This document shows, piece after piece, positions 6,184-6,238 of a DNA stretch of 6,238 nt; position 1 is the first letter of the stretch; each line of letters starts with the position of its first letter. Origin of the DNA: Bacteroidota bacterium (GTDB taxonomy: Bacteria > Bacteroidota > Bacteroidia > Chitinophagales > Chitinophagaceae); assembly GCA_028877005.1 (NCBI GenBank), contig JAGWPI010000181.1, forward strand, positions 1-6,238. Direction: 5' to 3'. The notes below the pieces were generated by a model. That model saw only the letters and a program-made list of their open reading frames with translations. It searched no databases and was not told the origin of the DNA. The translations under genes and the position numbers were made by a program.

Positions 6184-6238
6184 CTATAAGTACTTGTCTC
6201 CTTTGTTTCTTTTTATTTCGGCCACATATTCTTTAATG
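6184..6238 (-). CDS. C-terminal end of an unidentified gene entering from the right edge
   Basis: On the minus strand the last 54 bases read 17 sense codons (IKEYVAEIKRNKGDKYL) and a TAG stop at 6186-6184, with one spare base at the window edge. The tail is charged and lysine-rich, like many bacterial C-termini. An intrinsic terminator 20 nt downstream supports this being the true end of a gene. The product cannot be identified from so short a fragment. Confidence 0.6.
   Translation of the reverse strand, partial: IKEYVAEIKRNKGDKYL

Noticed and set aside
1..6238. CRISPR array, insertion sequence, tRNA/rRNA or prophage remnants
   Set aside because: No regularly spaced direct repeats, terminal inverted repeats with a transposase, structured RNA genes or phage-type genes were seen.

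Overview
The window is AT-rich and tightly packed, and every supportable gene lies on the minus strand, so transcription runs from high to low coordinates. The AT bias, the lack of Shine-Dalgarno sequences before the starts and the general look of the proteins suggest Bacteroidota, possibly the Chitinophagaceae/Chitinophagales side. This is an impression from protein style; there is no marker gene to fix it.

Layout in the direction of transcription: (a) the last 17 codons of an unidentified gene (6184-6238), closed by a strong intrinsic terminator (6129-6163); (b) a 124-bp leader, then a 459-aa fusion of a GpgS-like (GT81) glucosyl-3-phosphoglycerate synthase domain and a SerB-like HAD phosphatase domain (4625-6004); (c) a TauE/SafE-family membrane transporter that must start at a non-ATG codon (3817-4542); (d) a short GT4 glycosyltransferase (2676-3659); (e) a GntP-family gluconate-type permease 22 bp behind it (1337-2653); (f) a GpsA-type glycerol-3-phosphate dehydrogenase (208-1197); (g) 12 bp later, the first 65 codons of a HAD-IIB, sucrose-phosphate-phosphatase-like hydrolase that runs off the left edge (1-195). 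Gaps are 82, 157, 22, 139 and 12 bp. I see no convincing terminator inside the run, so it could be one long transcription unit or two or three short ones.

The most interesting gene is the GT81-HAD fusion. Its two halves match the two steps of glucosylglycerate synthesis: an NDP-glucose plus 3-phosphoglycerate gives glucosyl-3-phosphoglycerate, and a phosphatase then releases glucosylglycerate, a known compatible solute. The locus also holds a second glycosyltransferase (GT4), a second sugar-phosphate-type HAD phosphatase, an enzyme that makes glycerol-3-phosphate, and two small-organic-anion-type transporters. My inference is a small-glycoside (compatible solute or related glycoside) locus, possibly with a second synthase/phosphatase pair. 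The domain calls are well supported. The pathway reading of the genes beyond the fusion is a hypothesis.
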